64,000 bases of DNA from Bacteroidetes oral taxon 274 str. F0058. GTDB taxonomy: Bacteria; Bacteroidota; Bacteroidia; Bacteroidales; Paludibacteraceae. This document shows, piece after piece, positions 17,609-26,331 of this stretch (positions within the stretch are counted from its first letter, which is position 1; every line of letters begins with the position of its first letter). The stretch spans positions 109,205-173,204 of the forward strand of contig GG774889.1 of the NCBI GenBank assembly GCA_000163695.1, given 5' to 3'. Position numbers and translations under genes: made by a program. The notes beneath the pieces were generated by a model. That model was not told the DNA's origin, ran no database searches, and saw only the letters and a program-made list of their open reading frames with translations.

Positions 17609-19042
17609 ATGGAGACAAGAAAAACCGTATATTCAATCATACCTGTCATACTTTTGGCAATCGTTGGTTTTTTGCTATACTTCAAAGGATTATCCTTCGA
17701 TTTCCTTACATATCGCTTGGATTCACCGAACACGCACAGAGCATTTTTGATATTCGGAGCGATAGCTCTGCCTTTGATACTGCTCCTCGTCTCCGACAAG
17801 GCATTTCGTGACGAGCCTCTGCATTCGAAAATATTGATGATAGGGGTATCGTCGTTTGCGGCATCGATGAATTTCTATATACACTTCATCTACATATTCT
17901 CTATTGTTTTCACCGTTTGCATAGCCGTGAATCTATATTTCGAACGAAGGCTATGCCGCCCCACCGTATTCCACATATTAATTTTCATATATTTCATCAT
18001 CAACCTTGCGAGTCTGATGTGGACGAGCGATTGGGTATCGGGAATTCATTATCTCAAAAAAGATTTATCGCTGGTGTACGTGCCGCTGTTTTTTTGTATG
18101 TTCAGCCTACGTAGAGAGCAACTGAGAGCTATTCTGATAGCTGTGGGGCGATGGCTTATGTTCTTTGCCTTTTTGTCGGTATGTGCGTGGATTCTTGAGA
18201 GCAGAGCATTGGGGTTGCCTCTCTCCGAATCGTTCGGTCTGACCAAGCATTTCTTAGGCAATATCGTTACGCCGTTTGCCGTAGTATTTTCGTGGTCTAA
18301 CTTCGACCACCCGACTTATGTCTCGATAGGATTGATTCTCGGCATTTCGATTTTATGGTACTATGTCGGCAAAAAGAGGGTAACAGTATCGGAACTGGTT
18401 TTCGGCATCGTCATAGTTCTGTTTCTTTCCGTCATAACACAATCGAGGTTTATGCTACTGGCTTGGGCTGTGGCAAACACCATATTCGTATTGTACAGCC
18501 TACGAAAAAGGAAAAAGGCGATGATAATATTAATTTGTATATCGGTTGTCTCTGTTGCAGCATTGCTACGGCTCAGTCCGAATATAACGAAGAGTCTCTT
18601 CATGGACGATGTAAGAAAGATGCATTACAGTGCTGCCTTCGAAGCTATCGAAGAAAATACTTGGCTGGGTACAGGTATAGGAGGTATGACAAAATATATA
18701 AATAAAGATAACCCTATTTACACTCCTCCTATCAGCACATTCTGGGCAGGGCACTATCACCCACACAATCAAGTAATTGGCGACCTTATGCAGACAGGAA
18801 TTTTGGGGCTTCTGTCTATTATCTCGTTAATAGTCTATTCGTTGTATACTTCTATTAGTCAGCGCAATATATTATTTTTCAGTTTTGTCATAATGTATCT
18901 GTTGTTGATGTCGATAGAGATGCCTCTGATGGTAGACCAAGGTCTATATTATTTTGTATTCGTCATAAGCCTGTTCACGGCAAATAGAACGGAGAATGAA
19001 AATTACTACAAGGCTATAAATATATGGAAGGGAAATACATAG
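17609..19042 (+). CDS. O-antigen ligase-like (Wzy_C family) membrane protein
   Basis: A 477-aa polytopic membrane protein with about eleven hydrophobic segments and a large periplasmic loop (about 315-395). The loop carries the family pattern NTWLGTGIGGM followed by HYHPHNQ, the His-containing signature of WaaL/Wzy-type enzymes that join or polymerise undecaprenyl-linked glycans in the periplasm. WaaL and Wzy cannot be told apart by reading. ATG 17609 was chosen over an in-frame TTG at 17585 that lies in the promoter. It follows eptA on the same strand and overlaps the next gene by 19 bases, placing it in an LPS-related neighbourhood. Confidence 0.83.
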   Translation: METRKTVYSIIPVILLAIVGFLLYFKGLSFDFLTYRLDSPNTHRAFLIFGAIALPLILLLVSDKAFRDEPLHSKILMIGVSSFAASMNFYIHFIYIFSIVFTVCIAVNLYFERRLCRPTVFHILIFIYFIINLASLMWTSDWVSGIHYLKKDLSLVYVPLFFCMFSLRREQLRAILIAVGRWLMFFAFLSVCAWILESRALGLPLSESFGLTKHFLGNIVTPFAVVFSWSNFDHPTYVSIGLILGISILWYYVGKKRVTVSELVFGIVIVLFLSVITQSRFMLLAWAVANTIFVLYSLRKRKKAMIILICISVVSVAALLRLSPNITKSLFMDDVRKMHYSAAFEAIEENTWLGTGIGGMTKYINKDNPIYTPPISTFWAGHYHPHNQVIGDLMQTGILGLLSIISLIVYSLYTSISQRNILFFSFVIMYLLLMSIEMPLMVDQGLYYFVFVISLFTANRTENENYYKAINIWKGNT

Positions 19043-19863
19043 AGTCGCCACGTGGAAAAGTATATTACGAGATAGAGAAAAATATCGACAAAAAGGCTGC
19101 CTGTATATTTTTCTTGCCGGGATTAAGTGCCGACCATCGACTTTTCTGTTTTCAAACACCTTATTTCACGTCGAAGTATACGGTTCTGACGTGGGACGCT
19201 CCTGCACACGGCAAATCGAGACCTTACAAAGATTTTTCTTATAGCAATTCGGCAGACGAATTAAAAAAGATTTTGGACAAAGAAGAAATAGAGAGAGTCG
19301 TACTCGTAGGGCAATCTGCCGGTGGCTTTGTGGCACAGTCATTTGTCGCAAAATATCCGGATATGACAAGCGGTATACTTACCATAGGTTCTTCTCCCTA
19401 CGGCACCAAATATTACAGCAAGTCCGACATATTTTGGCTTCGGCAGACAAAATGGATGTTCAAACCTTTCCCCGACAGATCGCTCCGACAAATGATTGCA
19501 AAAGCGTGCTGTACGACCGAGCGAGGCAGAGAGAATATGCTCTCAATACTTAGCTGTTATACCAAAAAAGAACTTTGTCATCTGCTTTATTTGGGCTTTG
19601 CGGGATTTATCTCCGAAATCAGAGACATAGAAATTCCTTGCCCCGTCTCTCTTACTTTTGGCGAAAAAGATAGAACGGGAAAAGTACGCAAGTATAATAT
19701 GTGTTGGCACAGCAACGAAAATTATCCCCTGCACATCATAAAAGGTGCAGCTCATAATGCCAACGTAGACCGACCCGAAGAGATGAACCGTATTATCGAC
19801 GAATTTATAGAAAGTATTTCGATGTCTTCAAAAAAAACGGACATCAATAAGACATTTGCATAA
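19024..19863 (+). CDS. Alpha/beta-hydrolase
   Basis: A 279-aa alpha/beta-hydrolase of the haloperoxidase/esterase type without signal peptide. The oxyanion motif is FLPGLSADHR, followed by TWDAPAHGKS; the nucleophile elbow is GQSAGG (Ser at about residue 100). The acid and His would be Asp in FGEKDRTG (about 217) and His in GAAHNANVDRPEE (about 241). The substrate is unknown. Its start overlaps the end of the O-antigen-ligase-like gene by 19 bases, so the two are probably translated together, but a direct link to glycan assembly is only suggested by position. Confidence 0.82.
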   Translation: MEGKYIESPRGKVYYEIEKNIDKKAACIFFLPGLSADHRLFCFQTPYFTSKYTVLTWDAPAHGKSRPYKDFSYSNSADELKKILDKEEIERVVLVGQSAGGFVAQSFVAKYPDMTSGILTIGSSPYGTKYYSKSDIFWLRQTKWMFKPFPDRSLRQMIAKACCTTERGRENMLSILSCYTKKELCHLLYLGFAGFISEIRDIEIPCPVSLTFGEKDRTGKVRKYNMCWHSNENYPLHIIKGAAHNANVDRPEEMNRIIDEFIESISMSSKKTDINKTFA

Positions 19864-20026
19864 ATATCGCGCCATCGGGATAAAAAGAGCTAAGCCCATT
19901 AAAGACAACCTAACGGACTGTCTGTGCAAAAACAAAGCCTGATATCCGAAACATCTTCCATTACAAAAGATTGGCAGATGCGGGCGATTATTTTCGTCAA
20001 TTTATACGTAATTCGAAAAATTAATG

Positions 20027-20034
20027 TATATTTG
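20027..20034 (+). promoter_or_regulatory. -7 element of cdd
   Basis: TATATTTG (followed by C) fits TAnnTTTG and lies 30 bases before the cdd start. No clear -33 element. Confidence 0.6.
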
Positions 20035-20063
20035 CAAACGATAAATTTTCTGTCAGAAAAAAG

Positions 20064-20537
20064 ATGAAAGCAAAAGAGATTAGAATTGCGTACTGCTCTG
20101 TCGACATCGGCGAGCTCGACAAAGATTTACAGCGACTTGTCGAGGAGGCGAAGCGTCAGACCGATTCGGCGTACTGTCCATACTCTAATTTCAGCGTAGG
20201 TGCCGCAGTATTACTCGACAACGGAGTAATAGTAGGCGGTAACAATCAGGAGAATATCGCATATCCTTCGGGATTGTGTGCCGAACGCACGGCTATGTTT
20301 TATGCCAATTCGCAGCATCCCGACCATAAACCTATGGCAATAGCCATTGCAGCCAAAAACGGCGGACAGTTCTTAGACAAACCGATATGTCCATGCGGGG
20401 GCTGCCGACAGGCTCTATTGGAGGCGGAGTTGAGATATAAATCGCCGATAAGGGTAATATTATATGGCACACAGGATACTTTGGTTATCGAAAGCATAGC
20501 AGATATGTTGCCCTTTGCCTTTGTATCTTTCGATTAG
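20064..20537 (+). CDS. cdd: Cytidine deaminase
   Basis: Cdd deaminates cytidine and deoxycytidine to uridine forms in pyrimidine salvage (cytosol). The 157-aa sequence has all zinc-site motifs: CPYSNFSVGAA, GLCAERTA with the first Cys and catalytic Glu, and PCGGCRQAL with the other two Cys. N-terminal extension of about 20 residues before the first helix is usual for Bacteroidetes. The START-like gene follows after 38 bases on the same strand and is probably co-transcribed. Confidence 0.95.
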   Translation: MKAKEIRIAYCSVDIGELDKDLQRLVEEAKRQTDSAYCPYSNFSVGAAVLLDNGVIVGGNNQENIAYPSGLCAERTAMFYANSQHPDHKPMAIAIAAKNGGQFLDKPICPCGGCRQALLEAELRYKSPIRVILYGTQDTLVIESIADMLPFAFVSFD

Positions 20538-20575
20538 AGCTAATTTGTTTTCTCCATAAAAATTCCAAGAACGAT

Positions 20576-20965
20576 ATGGCAGCTAAAAAACAACAATATC
20601 AACTCGAATTTGTACTGAGTTACAGTTCCTTCTCGGCTCTGTGGGATATGATATCCACTCCCGAAGGGCTCGAGGCGTGGTTTGCAGACAAGGCGGAGAG
20701 GACAGAAAACAACGCTATTCGTTTCGAATGGGGCGGGCAGCAACAGACTGCCAACATAAAAAACATAAAAACAAACGAATATGCCCGTTTTCACTGGGAA
20801 GACACACCCGAAAAATACTTCTTCGAGTTCAGACTCGCCAAAAACGAACTAACAGGCGAACTGACACTGATAATAACCGATTTCGCATTCCCCGACGATA
20901 TGGACGACGAAAAGCAGCTATGGGAGAGTTGTGTCTCCAATCTGTGTCGTGTGTTGGGTATGTAA
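20576..20965 (+). CDS. START-like domain protein
   Basis: A 129-aa cytosolic protein of the Bacteroidetes START-like family (SRPBCC/AHSA1 fold). Features are the N-terminal strand with YQLEFVLSYSS, helix FSALWDMIS, the TPEGLEAWFAD motif shared with AHSA1-type domains, the WGGQQQTA strand, and a C-terminal helix (QLWESCVSNLCRVL). Such folds form a hydrophobic pocket, but no ligand is known. It lies 38 bases after cdd and is convergent with the exonuclease gene, 19 bases away. Confidence 0.82.
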   Translation: MAAKKQQYQLEFVLSYSSFSALWDMISTPEGLEAWFADKAERTENNAIRFEWGGQQQTANIKNIKTNEYARFHWEDTPEKYFFEFRLAKNELTGELTLIITDFAFPDDMDDEKQLWESCVSNLCRVLGM

Positions 20966-20984
20966 TACGGTGTCTGCCACCGCC

Positions 20985-21743
20985 CTACATCTGTAACTTG
21001 ATACGGGTGATTACTTTTTTCGTATACAGAGGGAAGTCACCGTTCATCATCCACTGGTAGTAGTTCGGGTCTTGTCTGAAGACGTCCTGTACAAGCATAC
21101 CTTTATATTTTCCGAAGTTGAATACCTCACGCTTCCGGCTGTCGTATATGATACGTCCTGCGTAGTCGGCGTGCTTGTTGTGAGACGAAAATTCCGACAA
21201 GAAGTCGACCGAATTTTCCAAATCGGGGTACTTGTTTAGTTGTTCTTCAAGTATCTCGAATGTTGCCAACGTATCTGCTTCGGAGCTATGGGCATTTTCG
21301 AGAGTCTTGTCGCAATAGAATTTGTAGGCGGCTGCCAGATTGCGAGGCTCTTTTTTGTAGAAAATTACCATCACGTCTACAAACTTCCTCTTTTTTAGAT
21401 CAATGTCTACCCCGACACGCAAGAACTCTTCGACCAATAGCGGTATGTCGAAATTGACTGAGTTGAAGCCGGCAAGGTCACATCCTTCGATATCTTTTGC
21501 GAGGTTGGCGGCAATCTGTCGGAATGTCGGGCAGTCGGCTACATCTTGGTCGTAGATGCCGTGTATTGCCGACGATTGCTCGGGAATATGCATCTCGGGA
21601 TTTATCTTTATCGTCTTCGACGTCTTGTTGCCGTTAGGCTCTACTTTTAGGTATGTCAGCTCCACTATTCTGTCTGTCGAAACGTTGATACCCGTTGTTT
21701 CGAGGTCGAAAAAGACGATAGGATTTTTCAGATTCAGTTTCAT
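20985..21743 (-). CDS. DEDDh 3'-5' exonuclease (DnaQ-like)
   Basis: A 252-aa exonuclease of the DnaQ/RNase T superfamily. The four acidic residues and His of the DEDDh active site are visible: FFDLETTG (Asp, Glu), FNSVNFDIPLL (Asp) and HSSEADTLAT (His, Asp). After the nuclease domain (about 1-180) is a C-terminal extension with FGKYKGMLVQDVFRQDPNYYQWM, a DUF3820-type module that is often attached to such nucleases. It may be a proofreading subunit or a stand-alone DNA or RNA exonuclease; there is no polymerase gene nearby to decide. Confidence 0.88.
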   Translation of the reverse strand: MKLNLKNPIVFFDLETTGINVSTDRIVELTYLKVEPNGNKTSKTIKINPEMHIPEQSSAIHGIYDQDVADCPTFRQIAANLAKDIEGCDLAGFNSVNFDIPLLVEEFLRVGVDIDLKKRKFVDVMVIFYKKEPRNLAAAYKFYCDKTLENAHSSEADTLATFEILEEQLNKYPDLENSVDFLSEFSSHNKHADYAGRIIYDSRKREVFNFGKYKGMLVQDVFRQDPNYYQWMMNGDFPLYTKKVITRIKLQM

Positions 21744-21778
21744 TCCGGTTAAATTATTTGATGATGATAAACAGACTG

Positions 21779-21786
21779 CAAAGTTA
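21779..21786 (-). promoter_or_regulatory. -7 element of the exonuclease gene
   Basis: The minus strand reads TAACTTTG (followed by C), an exact match about 36 bases before the ATG. It is divergent with the promoter at 21803-21836. Confidence 0.65.
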
Positions 21787-21802
21787 GTGTAAAAAAGAAA
21801 AT

Positions 21803-21836
21803 TTTGATATTAAGTTCATTTTTTTTTCTACCTTTG
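21803..21836 (+). promoter_or_regulatory. Promoter of the kelch-like lipoprotein/aroA pair
   Basis: TTTG at 21803-21806 and TACCTTTG at 21829-21836 (followed by C) form a -33/-7 pair with a 22-base spacer. Confidence 0.7.
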
Positions 21837-21866
21837 CACTCTAAATCAAAAACGTAATTTACAGTA

Positions 21867-23216
21867 ATGAAACACAAATTTCTTTATTTGACCTTTGCTT
21901 TGGGGCTTATACTTACATCTTGCATCGGTGGGCAAACGACCGGCCGTAGCAATAATCCCAAGATTACAACTTTTCGCCTCACGAGCAAGAACACCAAGAT
22001 TAGTCTGTCTGACGTAAAATACAATATACAAGACGCAAACGACAACAACGGTACTATCACCGAGAAAGACTCACTGCCATACGGCACTAATCTGGATTCG
22101 TTGATAGTAGTCGCCACAGGCAACAAACTTAGTTCGGTCAAAATATTCGAATCAAAAAACGGAGTGAAGACAAAAGAACACGACGGAGCAGACAGCGAGC
22201 CCGATACCGTTAACTTCTCAGAGACGGTATATATAGAGACTGTAGCAGAAGACAAAAAGACAAAAATGACCTATACGGTCAATATTCACGCACACCGTCA
22301 AGACCCCGATTTATATGATTGGAAGATAGTAAATTCAGAGCCATTCAATACTTCAGGTATAATGCAAGAGAAGGTTGTCCTTAACGGCGGTAACGCTTTT
22401 GTGTGGCTCATAAAGACAGCGAGCGGCATATCCGCATATTCGAGCAGCGACAACGGCAAAACGTGGCAGCAGAAAACCGTAACGGGGCTACCTAACGACA
22501 TTGACCTGCAATATACCCTCAAAGCTAAAGACGGACTATATATCGCCAAGCAAGAGAACCTTTACAAATCTACCGACGGCTTGTCGTGGCAGTCTTCTCT
22601 TGCAGGACAGAAGGTAAACAACGCTCTGTTCGAGATTAACGGTGAAATTTTCGGCATCAACAGCACCGAACGAAAGGTATACAAGATGGCAGGTAATCTC
22701 TGGCAAGAGGTTGCAATCAAGACCACAAGCGGTCGTCTGCCCGAAGACTTCCCCGTAAGCGGAGCAAGCGTTTGGACAGACATATCTGCAAACGGTATTG
22801 CAAAAGTATACATTGCAGGCGGCGAAGACAAAAACAGCAAATTACTCAACACTGTGTGGCTATCGACCGACGGTGCTTATTGGATAAAACTCGACAACTC
22901 GAGCACGTCGCTCTTCTCTCCACGTAAAGGAGCAACCATATTCCAATACGACAATACGTTAATGTTAGTCGGCGGACAGAACGCTTCGGGACTTATCACC
23001 TCGAAGTACCACATCGTTTCGCCAGACTACGGCATCACGTGGGCTGAGCCTGCAAGCAATGTGGCACTACCCTCTCCGATGTTTGCACCGAGATACGACG
23101 CTCAGATAATTGTCAAAGACAAACGTATATATATCTTTGGCGGACAGACCTCGGCAGGCACATTCAAACGCGAGGTATGGACAGGGGCAAAAAGCATCCT
23201 TTTGTGGAAGAAATAG
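21867..23216 (+). CDS. DUF6242-type kelch-like lipoprotein
   Basis: A 449-aa lipoprotein: hydrophobic signal then lipobox LTSC, so Cys19 is the predicted lipidated residue and the protein is probably anchored in the outer membrane. Residues about 30-135 form a beta-sandwich N-terminal region with TEKDSLPYGTNLDSL, typical of DUF6242 proteins. Residues about 150-449 hold kelch/sialidase-like blades, with DNGKTWQQKTV and TDGAYWIKL resembling Asp-box turns and IYIFGGQTSAG resembling a kelch strand. Function is unknown. Its 3' end overlaps the aroA start by 40 bases, an unusual coupling of a surface lipoprotein with a biosynthetic enzyme. Confidence 0.8.
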   Translation: MKHKFLYLTFALGLILTSCIGGQTTGRSNNPKITTFRLTSKNTKISLSDVKYNIQDANDNNGTITEKDSLPYGTNLDSLIVVATGNKLSSVKIFESKNGVKTKEHDGADSEPDTVNFSETVYIETVAEDKKTKMTYTVNIHAHRQDPDLYDWKIVNSEPFNTSGIMQEKVVLNGGNAFVWLIKTASGISAYSSSDNGKTWQQKTVTGLPNDIDLQYTLKAKDGLYIAKQENLYKSTDGLSWQSSLAGQKVNNALFEINGEIFGINSTERKVYKMAGNLWQEVAIKTTSGRLPEDFPVSGASVWTDISANGIAKVYIAGGEDKNSKLLNTVWLSTDGAYWIKLDNSSTSLFSPRKGATIFQYDNTLMLVGGQNASGLITSKYHIVSPDYGITWAEPASNVALPSPMFAPRYDAQIIVKDKRIYIFGGQTSAGTFKREVWTGAKSILLWKK

Positions 23217-24397
23217 GCAATCCTATATCGCTACCCGCCTCTAAAAGCATAGTAAACAGACTGCTGATAATAGAGGCTATAACGGGTAAAAAAATCTTAG
23301 ACCAAAAAGATATTTCGTGTGGCGATACGCGGGTATTGGCAGAAGCCCTATCGTCGCCTACAACGAGAAAATATATAGAGCAGTCGGGAACAGCAATGCG
23401 GTTCTTGACTGCTTTTTTGTCGATACGGAAAGGTGAAGAGTTCGTCTTGGAAGGCGACGAGCGTATGTCTGCCCGCCCCGTAGGTGCTTTGGTAGATGCC
23501 CTCCGACGCCTTGGGGCGGATATCGAGTACTTGCAGCACGAAGACTATTTGCCGATAAAGATAAGAGGCGGCAGTCTACACGGAGGCACGATAGAGATAG
23601 ACGGTTCGCAGAGCAGCCAGTACGTATCTGCCCTGATGTTGATAGCCCCTACACTCGAAGGCGGGTTGCGTATAATCATACGGAAACCCTCTTCGCTACC
23701 CTATATACTGCTCACTGCCGACGTAATGAGACAGATGGGAGTCTGTGTAGAGATGACTGGCTCGACCATATCGATACCGCAATCCGAGTACCGCCCCAAG
23801 AAGATAAGCGTGGAGGCAGACTTCTCGGCTGCCGTGTTTTGGTATGCACTTTTCATCGTCAGCCCGCGGCAGACAATGGAGCTACGGAATCTTACCACAG
23901 AGAGCCGACAGCCCGACAGCCGCATAGTAACCATTGCTCACGACTTCGGGGTAACGACGCACTGCTCAGACAGCAGCCTGATACTCGGCAAGGAGTCCGT
24001 ACGCCATATACCCAAACGTGTAGAGTACGACCTGAGGCATACGCCCGATATAATGCCCGTACTGACAGTTATGTGTTGTATGCTCGGCGTGGAGTTCGTA
24101 TTGTCGGGCTTGGCAAACCTGCGGATAAAAGAGAGCGACCGCATAGGGGCAATGGTCGAAGAGCTCGCTAAGTGCAGATATATGCTTCAAGCGACTGACG
24201 ACACGGTGCGATGGCACCCCCACTTACAAACCGAAATCACGAAACCCGTTACCATAGACACACACTCCGACCACCGCATAGCAATGGCTTTCGCCTTGCT
24301 CCGCGAGCAAAGGGATATAACAATATTATCGCCTGAGGTGGTAGAGAAGTCGTATCCCAACTTTTGGCACGATTTGGCAGCATTCAAAGCTAAGTAA
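23177..24397 (+). CDS. aroA: 3-phosphoshikimate 1-carboxyvinyltransferase (EPSP synthase)
   Basis: AroA joins phosphoenolpyruvate to shikimate-3-phosphate in the chorismate pathway (cytosol). The 406-aa sequence has PASKSIVNRLL (substrate Lys/Ser), EQSGTAMRFLTAF (PEP-loop; family form is NSGTxxR), DGSQSSQY (family SSQ), RIKESDRI and the C-terminal HSDHRIAMAFA. The N-terminus is short. ATG 23177 overlaps the lipoprotein gene by 40 bases; a GTG at 23204 is an alternative start that still overlaps by 13 bases. No other shikimate gene is in the window. Confidence 0.93.
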   Translation: MDRGKKHPFVEEIGNPISLPASKSIVNRLLIIEAITGKKILDQKDISCGDTRVLAEALSSPTTRKYIEQSGTAMRFLTAFLSIRKGEEFVLEGDERMSARPVGALVDALRRLGADIEYLQHEDYLPIKIRGGSLHGGTIEIDGSQSSQYVSALMLIAPTLEGGLRIIIRKPSSLPYILLTADVMRQMGVCVEMTGSTISIPQSEYRPKKISVEADFSAAVFWYALFIVSPRQTMELRNLTTESRQPDSRIVTIAHDFGVTTHCSDSSLILGKESVRHIPKRVEYDLRHTPDIMPVLTVMCCMLGVEFVLSGLANLRIKESDRIGAMVEELAKCRYMLQATDDTVRWHPHLQTEITKPVTIDTHSDHRIAMAFALLREQRDITILSPEVVEKSYPNFWHDLAAFKAK

Positions 24398-24486
24398 CAG
24401 GTAACAGGTAACAAAAATTCTTCTGTATCACATTATTTGACTTCTTAAAACAATTTCTGTTTTTTTAAGATGTTTAAAAAATTTTT

Positions 24487-24494
24487 TATTTTTG
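24487..24494 (+). promoter_or_regulatory. -7 element of the 24555 gene
   Basis: TATTTTTG (followed by C) fits the consensus. Its TTG is in frame with the downstream gene, the third such case in the window. Confidence 0.6.
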
Positions 24495-24554
24495 CGGATA
24501 AAAGCTACCAATATTATTCCAATAAATATACAATTAAACAAACTAATAAATATT

Positions 24555-25283
24555 ATGAATAATAAATTGTTTTCAGAACAACTAAGACAGATTAAAATCG
24601 ACGTAAATGACAATCATCAAAAATTTGCCGTATTCGAACGTTTTTCGGATTTTGCTCCTTTCGTAGCTGAACACTACGGCAGCGATAAAAAGATATTGCT
24701 CATCTGGGAAAGTTACTACACTACAAGCAGCAAGAGTTGGGATATAATAAATTTTCCCGAAAAATGGTACTTCGACTCTCCGCAAGCAGATATAGATGGG
24801 ATAAAAGAATTTGCCAAAGTAAAAGAAAAAGAAGAATATTGCCGTCATTGGAACTTTGCAAGTAAAATGCACCCCAAAGGCATAGACCGAAAAAGCCGTA
24901 CTTTCAGCAATGTGGAAAATCTTTTGAAGAAATATTTCCCAAAAGACAATAATCCATTTGAATTCTGTGCAGGCTACAATTTCTACCTGCGTCCGGCAGA
25001 GACATCCAAGACTATTGGAGAGAAGTCTATAGACAATGAGATTGCCGCCAAAACTCTAAAAGAGGTGATAAGGATATTGACGCCCGAATATGTGGTGTTT
25101 TTCAGTAAAAAGTCGTATGAGGAGTTCAAAGACTACAAAAAAGAGTTTCCTACGGTCGTTTTCAAAGCCTTTACGCACCCCGCATGCAGATGGTGGAACA
25201 AAGCCTACGGCAAAGAAGGACAAAGTGGAAAGGATCGTTTCAAAGATTTTCTGGAAAAAAAGGTTTTCAATACAACGGCATAA
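24555..25283 (+). CDS. Unknown cytosolic protein, weak resemblance to uracil-DNA-glycosylase fold
   Basis: I do not recognise a named family. The 242-aa protein has no signal peptide or membrane segment and is rich in Lys, Phe and Trp. Points that recall the UDG superfamily are ILLIWESYY after a short N-terminal region (where UDG-like proteins have a GESxY-type loop) and HPACRWWNKAYG near the C-terminus (where they have an HPS/HPA loop), with EYVVFFSKKSY between. This resemblance is only by eye. ATG 24555 was chosen because the upstream in-frame TTG falls in the promoter. It stands alone between aroA and a glycosyltransferase. Confidence 0.7.
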   Translation: MNNKLFSEQLRQIKIDVNDNHQKFAVFERFSDFAPFVAEHYGSDKKILLIWESYYTTSSKSWDIINFPEKWYFDSPQADIDGIKEFAKVKEKEEYCRHWNFASKMHPKGIDRKSRTFSNVENLLKKYFPKDNNPFEFCAGYNFYLRPAETSKTIGEKSIDNEIAAKTLKEVIRILTPEYVVFFSKKSYEEFKDYKKEFPTVVFKAFTHPACRWWNKAYGKEGQSGKDRFKDFLEKKVFNTTA

Positions 25284-25432
25284 AACACAATAATACTATT
25301 TACACAAAATAACCGTTTTTCCAAACATGACACACACCATAATTACACCAAAATACAATCTAATTACAAGCTTCAACAATCAATTGTCTCATACTAACTT
25401 ACATCGTCAGGGCGGATTCTCATAAATTTTAC

Positions 25433-25440
25433 TATCTTTG
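25433..25440 (+). promoter_or_regulatory. -7 element before the first glycosyltransferase
   Basis: TATCTTTG (followed by C) is an exact match 29 bases before the 25470 start. Confidence 0.65.
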
Positions 25441-25469
25441 CCGTCGAAAATCACTAAACTTACAAAAGT

Positions 25470-26315
25470 ATGGCGACTACGAAAAAGATTTGTGCTATCA
25501 CTATGGCTCGCAACGATGCCTTTTTCCTCGAGCATTGGATTGCATATTACGGAGCAATTTTGGGGAAAGAGAACTTATACATATACCTCGACGGCACCGA
25601 CCAGCCGATACCCCCGACGGCAGGCGAGGCTACCGTCGTACACTGCGAGCGTATTCCGGGGCAGGTGGTAGCTTTCGACCGACGTAGACTGATACTCCTG
25701 TCGAATATGGCAAACGAACTACTCAAAAAATACGACCTTGTAATAGGCACCGACGCCGACGAATTTCTGGTATTGGACCCCGACGTCGACGAGTCGTTGG
25801 TATCCTACCTTAGTAACCTCGACATAAACCCTTCGGTATCAGGGCTTGGCGTAGACGTGGGGCAACATTTGGACGAGGAGCAGACCATAGACGGAAGCAA
25901 ACCTTTCCTTTCGCAGCGTAGCTACGGACAAGTATCGTCGCGGTACACCAAGCCTGTAGTGGTATCGAAGCCTGTGCGGTGGGGAGCGGGTTTTCATCGT
26001 ATCAAAGGACATAATTTCAAAATAGACCGAAACCTTTACCTCCTTCACTTCGGCGTGTCCGACTACGAAATGGTGAAGGCTCGTTTTCGGGACAAAGACC
26101 GTATGGCGGCAGGCTGGGAGCGACACATGAAAAAACGCTCCAAAGTAATCCACCTCGTTACAAACAAAAAAGCCAAAGATGCCGACAGATACTTCCCCAT
26201 AGCAAGAGTAGTGCAAAACATTTGTCGTCCGATATTTGCTCTAAACAAGCCGAGTATGGGGCGTTGGAAGTTGGTAGTTAGGTTGCCCGAACGGTTCAAA
26301 CGAATAAAAATTTAA
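25470..26315 (+). CDS. Glycosyltransferase family 2-like (Glyco_tranf_2_4)
   Basis: A 281-aa putative glycosyltransferase of the Glyco_tranf_2_4/GT92-like group. It opens with KICAITMARNDAFFLEHWIAYY, the family pattern in which ARND and EW/HW line the nucleotide-sugar pocket. The metal-binding DxD is in GTDADEFLVL (about residue 90). A later KGHNF and LLHFGVSDYE fit the acceptor side. There is no membrane segment, so it acts at the cytosolic face. The next gene, a GT4 enzyme, starts 16 bases downstream; together they probably assemble a surface glycan. Confidence 0.82.
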   Translation: MATTKKICAITMARNDAFFLEHWIAYYGAILGKENLYIYLDGTDQPIPPTAGEATVVHCERIPGQVVAFDRRRLILLSNMANELLKKYDLVIGTDADEFLVLDPDVDESLVSYLSNLDINPSVSGLGVDVGQHLDEEQTIDGSKPFLSQRSYGQVSSRYTKPVVVSKPVRWGAGFHRIKGHNFKIDRNLYLLHFGVSDYEMVKARFRDKDRMAAGWERHMKKRSKVIHLVTNKKAKDADRYFPIARVVQNICRPIFALNKPSMGRWKLVVRLPERFKRIKI

Positions 26316-26331
26316 TCAGCATCTGTTTGAT

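Noticed and set aside
24395..24413. Short tandem repeat TAACAGG (2.7 copies) overlapping the aroA stop
   Set aside because: Too short and few copies to carry meaning; may be slippage.
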